From positions 14,451,461 through 14,515,460 of the forward strand of contig NC_135561.1 in NCBI RefSeq assembly GCF_964340395.1: a stretch of DNA of 64,000 nucleotides, read 5' to 3'. Source of the stretch: Glandiceps talaboti (taxonomy: Eukaryota; Hemichordata; Enteropneusta; Spengelidae). The first letter of the stretch is position 1; each line of letters opens with the position of its first letter. A program made the position numbers and the translations under genes. The notes under the pieces are model-generated. The model was not told where the DNA came from, did no database searches, and saw only the letters and a program-made list of their open reading frames with translations. Shown piece after piece: positions 1 through 12,929 of the stretch.

Positions 1-208
1 AATTTTAATCCTCTTCCAAACTGTGCCATTATAATTTATATTGTGTACAGTCAGTATGGTAAGAACACTGGTATTTACAGTGAAAACAAAATGAACCAGT
101 CTTTCTATGGCAAATAAATAAATAAATAAATTTTAAAAAATAAATCTAATATGGGTATGTTCTGTGTGGTATGTTCTGTGTGGGTTAAGAGTTTACTGTG
201 TTGCTTAC

Positions 209-2479
209 CATTTCAAATGATTCTTCCAATGTTCTGCCATCTTGTAGGTAAAATAATGTTAAGGTAAATCAAATTGCATGAGATAACATCATACTTTAGA
301 CACTGCCAAATGTCAAAAGGCAAAATTACCCAGATAAACCATCTCATACACCTTTTCTTATAATAGGACTGAGTTACCTTTCCTATCTGAACCATTGAGG
401 TAAAGGTGAACACTACTCCAGGAAATAAAGACATTGTCATAAACCTTGGGTTCATATACCCTTGGTTCTGGTTAGTTGTTAGATAGAATTGAATTAAATT
501 GTCCGACCTGGTTTCCAGTTCTTTTGGGTGTCATACTATACAGTGTAGTTGGACTGATCCCTGTTTATTTAACAATCTCATTTCAAAGGGAATGCCTCTC
601 CAGGAAATAAAGGCACTTTCATAAAACTTTGGCCTGGGGTCTGGAAAGCCATTTTATGACTTAACATCACATGCTATTTCAGAGAAACACCAAGCTAAAC
701 TAATGCCTGATTTGGGGATTTTTGCTATGGGCCATATTGGGCTATAATGACTCCGAAGTGCTTATTACCCTCAATCGTACGTCATATAGGCAATGTTATA
801 TCATTACACTACATGGAGTACAGATTAAAATGTTTTAAACTATTCATACAGATTCCTTTCAGAAGACCATTAAAAGGATACAGGAGTGAAGTCTGCAAAA
901 TGAGGAAAACAGAAATAACCATAAAGACTTATTCATTATCTTACATTGTACACAAAACAGCAACACATGACATGACATGGCATGACAAGACATGACAGCC
1001 ATTCAAAGCACAACAATGTATGAATTCATGCAAATTTATTATCTTTCTACTACCACAAAATTTTTTTGTCATAATTTTGCTGTATATTATGAGCTGTAAA
1101 TGTCATACAGATGGCAAATCAGAGTCGCACACATACAGACCATACATACATACATACATACAGACAGACAAACAGACAGGCAGGCAGACAGACAGACAGA
1201 CAGACATACATACATACATACATACATACATACATACATACACACATACATACACACACACATACACACACACATGCACATACATGGAGTACTCTCTCAC
1301 ACCCATTCATCATATGAAAACAACATTTGACAACTAATTACATATTCATTGGTACTCACTGGACATCAGCTGTGTGATCCAAATCTGAAAAATAAAATAC
1401 ATGTTATCTTGTAAATGATATCCATTTTCACTGTATAACAAATTTATTTCAAAACTAAAATTGCTAATGATTTTCTGCTCTAACTGCTGCCACTCAAAGC
1501 TTAACAGCAAATCAAAAAGGTTAGATTGTAATTATTTCAATAATAAATTCACAGGCCAAACTCACAGGTTTAGGAGTTAACTAGTGTACATATATATGTA
1601 TATATAAAATTAAATATAAAAAAAAAATTAAAAATGAATAAATATATAAATCAATTGATAAGTACAACAAATAAATAAATAAGACATTCTGATCTGATGT
1701 CCATACCAAATTTATTACGAGGACTAGATGCATTATTTTATCAGCGAAAGGATTAAAACATTAGGACTGTAGTTATACATTGTAATCTGTAGTTTAACTT
1801 CCTTTTAAATATTCCGATTTTTATGGAGATTTTTTAGATTTTGTTAGTGTTAGGCTTATAAATGTGCATTATTCCAATGCTGACGTTGTAGCCATGGCAT
1901 AGCTTCGTTTTATTTACAATACTTTTTAAATCCTTTGTTATATTTTATTTTGTGTGACTCAACATTGTTCGTTTTTACTGTTTATTTTCTTACAGGGTTT
2001 GCAAAGAAAAACAAACAGAGAGTGACGTAGCGAAACTGCATGCATCTACTATGATCTAGCCATGGCATTGCTGACATTGTAGCCCGATTTTAATGTCTAC
2101 CAATGACAAAACTGTCATAGATAATTTCCTGAGCAGCAGGGCTAGATGAGTTTTAGTAAGGGTAAAATGTAATTGTTACAACTTGCCAAATAATATTATT
2201 TAAAGTGTGACCAACTATTGTGCAATCGGTACGAGTTAATTAGATGCCGAACATGTCAGTATGACAGTAACACACTGTACCATTAATTTTAGTAAATCGT
2301 CTCTACAAATAAACATACATGAGGGCCGCATTGCACTGGCTACAGACATTTGTGATCTAAAACTCACATTCATATCCTGCAAGGACTTCTCCATCCCCTT
2401 GACCACCTGCATAACCACCACATGCTCCTCCCTGTTCTGCATCTTCGTCGCACGGTGTTTGTTCTACAGGCGCAGCCAT
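209..2479 (-). CDS. ZBTB8OS: Archease (tRNA-splicing ligase activator), 5' part; gene leaves the window on the left
   Basis: Archease helps the RTCB tRNA ligase complex turn over; that is family knowledge. Exon 1 is 2368-2479 (ATG at 2479; 37 codons plus one base; Gly/Ala/Glu-rich start). It ends at a GTGAGT donor. Exon 2 is 1360-1384, with acceptor TTTTTCAG and donor GTGAGT. The join reads AGYEYLDHTADVQ; DHTAD is the archease signature and includes metal-binding Asp. A further exon lies at about 209-240: in one frame it reads TLEESFEM, like the conserved segment after LDHTADVQLHAWGD, and it ends at GTAAGC. Its acceptor is ambiguous (after 241 or 8 bases inside). I did not find the bases for the short LHAWG segment, which may be a microexon within 245-1355. 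The rest of the protein lies left of base 1. The start was chosen because it opens the frame that joins to exon 2. Confidence 0.82.
1138..1280. repeat. Compound (CATA)n-(CAGA)n-(CATA)n-(CACA)n microsatellite
   Basis: About 140 bp of tetranucleotide units, lying in an archease intron just below exon 2. All open frames across it are repeat translation and are not genes. Confidence 0.95.
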
Positions 2480-2563
2480 GATGAACTCTTGTTTACCGAG
2501 GTCAATTTGGGGTCAGAAAGAACGAAGAACCAATCAAATCATCGTATTCAGATGACCTGAAAT
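2480..2563. promoter_or_regulatory. Putative bidirectional promoter between archease and IQCC
   Basis: Only 84 bp separate the two diverging start codons (2479 minus, 2564 plus). No TATA box is visible. Both genes begin with Met-Ala-Ala. With no other space available, 5' UTRs and core promoters must overlap here or reach into each other's first exons or introns. The arrangement is seen in the sequence; shared control is inferred. Confidence 0.6.
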
Positions 2564-5500
2564 ATGGCGGCTGAAGTGAACGGACTGGAACTGGTCGAAG
2601 GAAAAATTATCCGAGCACAGGTAATTTTTCACTAAATGAAATCTTTTTCATTCTTTTGTGGTACTTGATAAAGGGTTTACCTGTCTGGATTTTGTTATTT
2701 TGCCAGGGGTGTTGTTTTGTCTCGTAAAGTTGTCCGTTACATGTTCGTCTGCTTGCCAAGACATGTTATTTTATGTTACTTCCAGTCCTGCTTGCAAACA
2801 GACGGTGTACATCATACATCATAACTGTACGAGACGTGCTAAGAAGCAGGACTATGTTACTTTCAAACTGAGCAACTATAACAATTATAACAATGCATAT
2901 TATAAACTGAGTTAGAGACTTAATTCTGGCTGAGCAGTGAAGGTGACAAGATTCAAAGAGGACAGTGTGATTCGTTCCTCACCCAAATTAGGGTGTACAT
3001 TTTGTACTTATAAGTTATAGTGTATGAAAAAATTTGCCACTTTTCCCAGATTCGCCCATTTCTGTTACCGAGGTTCCCACACTGTACTTAAAAGTTTTTC
3101 TTATTGGAAGGCATGAGAGTGAGGATGGTTGTGTGTGTGTGTGTCTGTGTGTGTCTGTGTCTGTGTCTGTGTCTGTGTCTCTGTGTGTGTGCACACTATG
3201 CTAAACTATTTGCCATAATTACAATCAACATACCCATATATGCGTTTTCAGATATATTACATTGATACCATCTCTGATTTCATTATGTTCTTACAGGCTG
3301 CGTGGAGGGGGTTCCTCACCAGGAAATACTTCCAGGAAGTGAAATTAGCATACGAGCAAATAGTCCAAGATATTGACAACGCTAATACAGGTGTGAGTGT
3401 ATCATGGCCAGCTGAACTTCTCTGTAAACCTCAAATTATTAATAAAAAGAAAGAACCTTCGATAACAAAGAAGGAAAAGGACACTGTGAATGAAAATGGC
3501 TACATTGACAGCTCACAAGATTATGCAGAAAACTATATCAGTGTACATGAAAATGAGTGTCATGATAATGATGTGTCGCTAAAGATAAAAGTGTTTGATG
3601 AAACCAAAGAAAACAGTAGTAGTTCTACAAGTATTAGTAGTGGTGGTGGTGACAGTGATACCACACATAATACAAATAAGAAAAGTGAAAACTCAGAGAA
3701 TAATGAAAGAGAGAGTGCTGTTGGCACACCAAACAGTGAGAAACCGAGTGCATTCGGCACACCAAATAGCAGACGTGCTTTAGCTGACATCAAGGACAGT
3801 CCAAGACTATCTGGCCAATCTGATGCTGAAGAGAACCCACTGATTATACTTGAAGCTGGTGATGAAAATGACAAGGAAAACAGAAGTCCATTCGCGAACC
3901 AGCTCCCTCAGAAGAAACTTTTCCGGGAAAATACTACAACTAATGCATTTGAAGTAACTCCTAATGATGTTGTGTATGTGGAAAGTGAGAATGAGTCAGA
4001 ACAAAGCATTGATAGACAACAGCAAGAAAATGATAACGCTGCTCAGACAGTCTCACAAAGTAATAACAACTTTGAACTTGAAGGAAGGAATGATGATAAT
4101 GATGATGATGATGATGAGGAGGAGGAGGATGAGGATGAAAATGACAAAAGTTCTACAGAAATGATTGAAGGAAAGACTGATGAAAAGCCTGAGACATCAG
4201 GAGCTGCACCAGGTCATATCTCGGGTGATGTCACTCAGACAGGTCATTTTGACAACACTTTAGAAGTGACACAGAATGCCAATATGACGTCAGTTTGGGA
4301 AACAGAGAAATCCTTTGCAGTCACAGGTAAGATGGAGGAATCATGTGTCACACTTATAGGAACAAGTTGTTTATTAATATTGTGTTTTAAGTTACACCTA
4401 GCCAACCATAATATTAAGCTAACAGGCAAAAATATTTTTTAAGCACAAAGAAAGCTATAAAACAGTGACTTCTTTAACTAAATAACTTCAGATAGATACT
4501 AGAGTTGAGAATAATTTCTTTAGGGAGGTTATTTCTATTTGTCCCCTTTTTTAAACAGACAAACTACATGTAGGCTATCAATGCTAAGCGCTGACAACAT
4601 AAAATAAATGATCATGCCTTTTTAGATATGACCTTGTTTAATATACATGGCCAACTTATCAGAAAAATTTATTAATACACTCTATAAAACTGTGCTTATT
4701 TTTATATGATTCAATTACTTTAAAAGTGTTGTGTACTGTAAAGAATTGTTACCATCAATAGGCCATTGCAGACTGCAAACAGGAAATTGAGAACACAACA
4801 CCCTCACTCAAATTGGGGGTATCATCACCTCATAGTACCGTTTCTTAAGAGCTTTGTCCCTTGGTATTCAGATATTCTGTAGAAGTGTAAATCAGGGATG
4901 TTTTTCATATTGTTCAGACATCGAGGAAAGCAGCAGTGCTCTTATAAAACCAAGTAACCTATACCGTGTATACCCCCAAGGTACACACAGAGACAGGAAG
5001 TTGAGCACCACCATTAAAAATTTTGGAAAGGCTTATTCTTTCATATGTATATCTACTTTCACATGTACATGTATATAAACACAAAGAAATACAAACATGG
5101 TTCTACAGATTTTCTTTTCAGGTATGGGACTATTTGACATGACTGTGTTGCATGCCAAACTGTTGACATGGCTTCTAGTTCTGATTTGTATTACTTTGAC
5201 CCAGGTAGTCAGTGTACCATTGCAACAATCAGTAACTGTTGATGTTTTTTTTTTCTGTTTTACACTAACTAACAGAACCCATTGTGTATCCAGACAATGT
5301 TGATGATCTACAGAAGATGAGAAGTAATGTTGCTATGGAGCTTCTATGGGTTCAACAAGCTATATCCAGCAGAAAGAATGTATGTTGCAGTATACTATTT
5401 GTCTTATTTTTCAAAGTCTTCCTCATTCCAATTCATGTACATGTATCTACCAAAAGATACCTTTCCACCATTTATTGATAGTTAGTGCTCTTCAAACGTA

Positions 5501-6553
5501 CTGAGTGAATTTTGAAAACATACTTCACGCATACAGTATAGACCTATGAGTTATCCCAGGGTATATACTTGATGACGGCATAACTCCTCTGTTTTCTAAC
5601 AAGTCAGAATAGACAAATCAAAAAGTTTCATGTTACATAATTTAATACAAATTCTCAATATATAAAGTTTAGTTGGTAGTAATACACGTGTAAGTTCAGG
5701 TCTCTCCAATTCTTAACCTACCACATCTTAACTGTACTCGTGTCAGTATACCATGCATAAGTCAAAAATATGGAATATACACCCTGGTCGTTCCATGTCA
5801 TGACAATGTGTGTCTATGTCACACCAATGTATGTCTATGTCACTGGTTCTGCTGTGTTCGAAATATTGATCAAAACGTTAAAAATTGCCATTACCCCCCC
5901 CCCCCCCCCCGAGTTTTCTTTAATATTACTGGTGATGGTATAATTAATATGTTATTCTCCAATGTTGTTCTTCATTCAGCCAGAAAGTACTCGTAACCTA
6001 AGGGTTTTGTCACTAGCGATTAGTAGTGAGAAAAAACCCCTTACATTACTCCTGTTTTCCTTGGCTGAATGAAGAAAAATATTGGGGGATAAAATTTAGA
6101 TATTGAAATTCCTCATACTATAGCACTTTGCACTCTTGTTTTCAATCTGTTTCACATCTTTTCCATAACTATCATTTCCTTTCACATGTTTTGGCCTTTT
6201 TTTTATTCTTATCTTTCCTCACCTGTGTTAGCTTACAGCCCACTTTCACTTCATACCCTGACAGCTGAGGAAGGAGGTAGTGTGCAAAATGTGACGTTCA
6301 CAGGAAGGCTGATGAGGGTGGAATAACACAATTTATCGTACAGACAAAAAACAGGGGCTGTATGAATCCAAAAGCTAATAGACTTTTTCTAATCTTAACT
6401 TTTGGTGGTTTGTCACCACCACACCAAGTTACTTGTGTTTTTATTGAATATTACCGCTACATGACTGTTCACTAAGCCATACAAATTTTTTCTTTATTTC
6501 AGTATTTGAAATTGAAAAAGAAGATGGGGAACAACCAGGAATCTGTCCATTAA
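2564..6553 (+). CDS. IQCC: IQ motif-containing protein C-like, complete, five exons, 434 aa
   Basis: Exons: 2564-2620, 3297-4326, 4918-4980, 5276-5379 and 6503-6553 (stop TAA). All introns are GT-AG and all phases match. The first join makes a full IQ motif, Q-AAW-RG-FLT-R, at residues 19-28; IQ motifs bind calmodulin or similar light chains. The C-terminal exon 4 reads VAMELLWVQQAISSRK, nearly the same as the conserved segment I recall from vertebrate IQCC, followed by YLKLKKK and the end of the protein. The long middle exon is low-complexity, Ser/Asn/Glu-rich and probably disordered, with an acidic Asp/Glu run near residues 282-303 coded by GAT/GAG repeats. It also holds two GTPNS repeats, a D-box-like RRALADIKD at 178-186 and a KENRSP motif at 212-217. 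The reading frame of exon 2 stays open to 4442 through the donor, so an intron-retained form would end there. Cellular role is poorly known for the family. Confidence 0.9.
3129..3193. repeat. (GT)n/(CTGTGT)n microsatellite in IQCC intron 1
   Basis: About 65 bp of GT with interspersed CTGT units, ending about 100 bp before the acceptor of exon 2. Confidence 0.9.
5952..6092. mobile_element. Small foldback/MITE-like element in the last IQCC intron
   Basis: The outer arms at 5952-5981 and 6063-6092 are near-perfect inverted copies (core CTTCATTCAGCC / GGCTGAATGAAG). A nested pair inside (TAAGGGTTTTGTCACTAG and its near-complement) meets near 6020. The whole 141 bp can fold on itself, with no coding capacity. 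The GAAGAAAAATATTGGGG end also appears in the spacers of the methyltransferase array (for example near 28413 and 42740), so this is a dispersed family. Confidence 0.6.
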
Positions 6554-6945
6554 TTAATGATCTAGATTATTCCTACAGTAATTCATTCAACTAAGATGTA
6601 CCTATCACAAAATCCACAATATCAAATCACTTGTCGTGATAAGATCAGCACAGTGGCCTTTTGTTGCTAATGATATAAATACTTGATTGCAGTGTTTTCT
6701 GCAATATTTTCACTCCTTAAAGTTACACTTGTGAAAGTACAAAATAAGCACTCATGCAAACACATTGAGTACACCCTACTTACACTCACGTGTTGTGGGG
6801 TTCTATCATAGCATTAGCAAGTAAATAGAACAAGATACAAATATGCTATTATGTACAGTCAGTCCCAGCCATTTTTCTACAAAATTATCAGCCCGTAAAC
6901 GTTTGTGACAGATACAAGACGTTAATTTTAGGCAGATATCGATCA

Positions 6946-6951
6946 AATAAA
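6946..6951 (+). terminator. Poly(A) signal AATAAA for IQCC
   Basis: Canonical AATAAA about 390 bp after the IQCC stop codon, in AT-rich DNA with no competing gene. Likely ends the 3' UTR. Confidence 0.5.
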
Positions 6952-7128
6952 GCACAGTAAAATGTTTTTATTTTAAATCAGTTAGATTTAATCATTTATT
7001 GAAATTTCAATTTGAAATGTAATTATAATTGTAAATACATTAAATAATTCAAAAAGAATTCCTGTCTGGATAGATTCATTCTTTCTGTTGTAAATGTTCT
7101 AGTTTATAAATTGCCAAGAGATTTGTCA

Positions 7129-7478
7129 TCTAGCAATCATATCCAATGCCTAGAATTGGGATAACTTTTGTATTCTACCCTCAAATCAGATCACGATTTC
7201 AAACAGCAATGGCTCAGCCCTCTTGGATGCATTTATGTGATTGTCTGATCCTGTGATCATTGAATATGGTAATTATGTTTACACCACACTGCTCCACACG
7301 CCCTGTTTATTTTAATCATGTGGTGATACTACTCACATCATTTGACTGTGTAGAATAGAATAAATCCCCAATTAATAGAAAATTTGCAGCCATTTCCTGG
7401 CTGATGATATTGAAAGTACTTGCTTCGTAAAGTAAAATATTGAAGGCACACTGCTAGGCATTGGATATGATCGCTAGA
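7129..7478. repeat. Inverted-repeat unit, possible MITE, 350 bp
   Basis: Arms of 25 bp at 7129-7153 and 7454-7478 are inverted copies with one mismatch (core CATATCCAATGCCTAG). The interior has no ORF. It lies between IQCC and the first TREX gene. Confidence 0.5.
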
Positions 7479-7609
7479 CTGGAAAGCCAGTGATGAGTCT
7501 CCAGGCTAGATTATAAAGGTATTATGTAACTCATGAAGACATCCTGTTCCATACTGAAAAAAAAAATTGTAAATAGTATAATCTCACAGAAAGTTGTAAA
7601 TGGTTTTGT

Positions 7610-7790
7610 TTTCATGACATAGATGCAAGTCTGACAATGGAGATACTGAGATGGGGGTAGGGTGGGGGACATTTGACACTGATTTGCAGCTGACATGATT
7701 TCATGATATAGATGCGTCTGACAATGGAGATACTGAGGTGGAGGAGGGGGGGGGGGGCATTTGACATTGATTTGCAGCTGAGATGAGGAC
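7610..7790. repeat. Two-copy tandem repeat, unit about 90 bp
   Basis: Copies near 7613-7700 and 7705-7790 share TCTGACAATGGAGATACTGAG and GATTTGCAGCTGA; each has a different G-rich run inside. The rest of 7480-8509 holds nothing else I can support except a possible poly(A) signal on the minus strand at 8274-8279 for the exonuclease gene. Confidence 0.7.
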
Positions 7791-8509
7791 AATCTGAGGT
7801 TAGTCAACTCCTGTATGGTTTATTATGCAAACATTCACACCTGCAGATGACCACTTTTTCGTCATGATCAATCATTTTCCTGTTATGTTGACAACATTGC
7901 GTCAATGTATTGATTAAATCACGTTGATTGATCTCAAATCTTCACGAAAGATTATTGTGCAAATGCAAGGACTGGATCATTTATAAAGGGGAACAAAAAA
8001 AGGGGCTGGGTTTATCTTCTAGGAAGTAACATGGTAGAAAAACAATAACAGGCGTTTCGAGCTGTGACACACCATCAGTGCTAAGGGTACATGTATAACA
8101 ACATTGATGTTATCTTGGCTACATTTCTTTGTGATTAAGACATTTTCACCTATTCTGCATCACCCATCCTCTTTAAAATAGCAACATAAAAATTCCAAAT
8201 CTGATTTAGAAGAGGCCTGCTGAACATTGGTCAACGTGAAGTGGTCTGAAAATCAATATTGAATTGAATTGAATTTATTTTCCACCAGGAACATAAGATA
8301 ATAACAATACAACAGGAAATATCACTAATGAGAAAACGTTCTGGTGAAGACCACGGAAATAGTTCACTTGGAACTAATCTAGTCCATGGTCCTGACAAAT
8401 ATGGGAAGTAACTAAATACAAGGTGTACATATCAATAATAAAAATGCTGATATTGAAAGGTAGATTCACCAAAGCTTTGAGAGTAAACCAAGTATTGTGA
8501 GCAAATAAC

Positions 8510-9925
<1,416 letters not shown>

Positions 9926-10367
9926 TGTGATGGTTTTCAGTGTCAGCGCTGCGATGAATAATTGTCAAAGTGTGTGTTGAAATCGTACCCTAGAAAAGAA
10001 AAATGAAAGTAGAGGATGACAACATTGCAATGACAATGGATGGAAACACAGGTAATATACATGTCAAGCATAGAATTCAACACGCCTCGTTATAGTTTGC
10101 ATCCCTCCTCCTCCCCCCCCCGGGCTCCGCCCCCTCCCCCGAAATGTATAAACTCTGCTAAACCAGTATACATGCTCAATTAATACCAACTAGTCGTGAA
10201 CGTACTGACCGATACTTCAATTACAACACGATAGCTAGACAGTACTAGTAGGACCGTGACTCAACCATTCCCTTCCCAAAACATTTTTTTTTTTCAAAAA
10301 AGGTAAAATATTACAGCAATCTGGCTTTAAAAATGCAGGGAAAAAAACAGGACTGCGCATACTTACC
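9926..10367 (-). other. Probable 5' UTR exons and intron of TREX paralog 1
   Basis: On the minus strand the 5' UTR of coding exon 1 begins at 9989 after TTTTCTAG. An upstream donor CTG|GTAAGT is at 10367/10366. The intron between (9990-10366) holds a C-rich run and no ORF. Inferred from splice signals only. Confidence 0.4.
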
Positions 10368-11523
10368 AGTTATCGGTTCTAATTCCGACTAGGAAGGAAA
10401 TATGGTCTAAAAGTCAGCAATGTACTCTGTGTATAAGCTTACTTGACAAAAATATCCGTACTATATCGTGCGTTGTACTGTATCCACCTAGCTTTTTCTT
10501 CTGTGAACCAATTCAGAAATACAGTGTGTGGACTATATATACGCCTTTTATGTCTAAGGTCGGTACACCTCGGCTCTAAATATAGTCGATCCGCGTAACT
10601 GTATACCAGGAAATTATTACAGATTAATTAGATATGGAAAACTTTGCTCTGATTCTGTCTATTTTGTTGGTACACGTCACAAGACAATGTATGACGTCAC
10701 TCTTTCAATTTAGCAAATTTTTAAGCGAAAGATAGATAATGTTTGACAATGGGTCTATGGTTTGACCGACTTATTTGTCGACTGATAATATATGGGATAA
10801 ACCATTTGGTATTGAAGAGGAGGGGGATGTTCAGTTAAAAATGTTGATTGATCAATACTGGACTAGAATTGTCAGTAATTTGCTCAATTCGCGACGCGGG
10901 GACATTGGTCAAATTTGAACAGATACATATCTAATTATAAACAAATTCGTTTTACCTCTAAGCTTAGTGGGCAAAAAAGATAACTTTGAAAAAATAAAAT
11001 TGCTGTCATTGTGGCCGACATTTTTTAGGACCAATTCCTCACGTCCCCTCTCTCTATATCAAATGGTTTACCCCTAAAATTGACATGGCATATATACATG
11101 TACTTCACCACGTGACGTGACCTTATTGTAAGGTACAAAGGTTGTATACATACATAAGGTATTTTAAAACATGATATGATTTTGGTTAATCTAGTCTTAT
11201 CATGAAGGACTCTCGTATCAGTACTTAGAACTGTTTGTCACGCCCACCTACCAACTAGGGAATTCCCCTATTTTCCAGGTATTCAATGATCTCAACTGCG
11301 CATGAAATACTAAAAAATGTTAAGGTGGGGAGAAAAGTGTGTACAAATGAAGTACACCGTTTGATGGATGAACACATCAGAATACATGCCCAACAATACG
11401 TATCCACTTCTAACCTTGTGTCGTGTGAACATATGGCCAATATTTAGGGCGCAATGACATGATGACAATCTACCCGGCATACCCCTTGAAATTAGAATGA
11501 GTTGGGACATAAGTTAAAACGAA
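10368..11523. other. Intergenic DNA between the two TREX paralogs, nothing recognised
   Basis: No exon with convincing splice sites and no repeat structure was recognised. It should include the promoter of TREX paralog 1, but no defined element is visible. Confidence 0.4.
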
Positions 11524-11562
<39 letters not shown>

Positions 11563-11733
11563 GTGTTGTTGGTGGTGGTGGTGGTGATGATGATGGTGGT
11601 GGTGGTGATGGTGATGGTGGTGATAACGGTGGTGGTGGTGGTGGTGATGGTGGTGGAGGTGGTGGTGGTGGTGGTGGTGGTGGTAACGGTGGTGGTGGTG
11701 GTGGTGGTGGTGGTGGTGGTGGTGGTGGTGATG
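11524..11733. repeat. (GAT)n/(GGT)n trinucleotide repeat
   Basis: About 210 bp starting with GAT units, then GGT with scattered GAT and AAC. Long open frames on both strands (poly-His, poly-Gly, poly-Thr) are products of the repeat. Confidence 0.95.
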
Positions 11734-12868
11734 TTTCGTTGCAATTGATCTTAATTCAGTGTTTGTCAGTGAAATTTGCAAAGAACACAAATACATGCAT
11801 GCCTGATATACTCAAACAACTTTCATTCAGGATCATGACAGTAGCCAACATTACATATAGTATGAACACTTATTTTTTTTATTCATAAAAAGCTGCAACA
11901 GACAATATATAATGCAAGATTATTAAAAACTATCTACACATGTATGGTGGTTGGAGATTTTTTACAATACTTTACATCGTGTAGTACTTACAATGAAACA
12001 ACTAACGTTACAGTTACTGTAATATAGTGTAAAAATTACAATCGACCAAAACATCGAAGAGAAAATCAAACTGTCACTTCATCGCGATTTCGTGAGGAAA
12101 TGTCATCCAACGAAGCCTCGATCTTGGTACATTCAAATTTGTCGTCTGGTTATAAAATTCAAAATCACCGTACAGGTAGATTATGGCAGTAAACTTAAGA
12201 AACCTTTTACAAATAATTAGTTGTTCTCTGGGCAATACTGGCTATCAACCTTTAGTATGAAAAAGGTGTATTTCAGACTTTTAATAATCAGAAGAAGATA
12301 TAGTTGCCGTTCTTGTCACTGTGTAAAATTACCACACAGAGGAGGTGTTTTAAGAATCACTCTAACCAATTTTAACTGATAGAAAATCTAGCTATCTGCA
12401 CTGTTTACAAGACAGAGTTTGGTTACTGACGTGTTATGATACAGTTGTAGCGTCCGTCCCTCCCCACCAGTTAGTTTGTGCTCAGACCACGTCTTTTAGT
12501 GGTCCGAGGTTTGTGATATAATATCATCTGCAGTTGCTTTAGACTGTTCTTCCTGATGACGCAAATGTTCTTTTGAGGCTCAACGGACGTGTCTGAGGTA
12601 GGTTTAAAATCTAACATTTGAAATTCTGAAGCTTTCCTACTAGAATTGTTCCATTCACAGTGCAGCCTCGCTGTATATATCCTAAATCAGTGTCACAGTT
12701 GATAAAACATTATTATATTATTATTATTATAATTCATAGACCCTGGATTAAAATTGGTTAAAGACAACAATCTGGTGCACTTTCAATAATATTATGTAAT
12801 TCCACAATAACATTAATTCTATTTAATTTTAATACTCCATTTCGAGTTCATTTGCCTTCTTTTTTATC

Positions 12869-12874
12869 TTTATT
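12869..12874 (-). terminator. Poly(A) signal AATAAA for TREX paralog 2
   Basis: AATAAA on the minus strand 56 bp after the stop codon of the second exonuclease gene. The stretch 11734-12868 below it contains no recognised gene. Confidence 0.6.
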
Positions 12875-12929
12875 GGGTTGTTTAGTTAAATCTTACATTA
12901 TGGCATATCTGCTAGTTTGCTCTCAGCTT

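Noticed and set aside
1020-1337. Six overlapping open frames over the CATA/CAGA repeat
   Set aside because: Pure tetranucleotide repeat translated in all frames; no unique protein sequence.
3240-4442. A single 400-aa gene starting at the ATG at 3240 and ending at 4442
   Set aside because: The first 19 codons are intron sequence ending in a CAG acceptor at 3296, and the tail passes a GTAAGA donor at 4327. The spliced five-exon model restores the IQ motif and the known IQCC C-terminus.
11470-11888. Poly-His and poly-Gly frames
   Set aside because: By-product of the GAT/GGT repeat on both strands.
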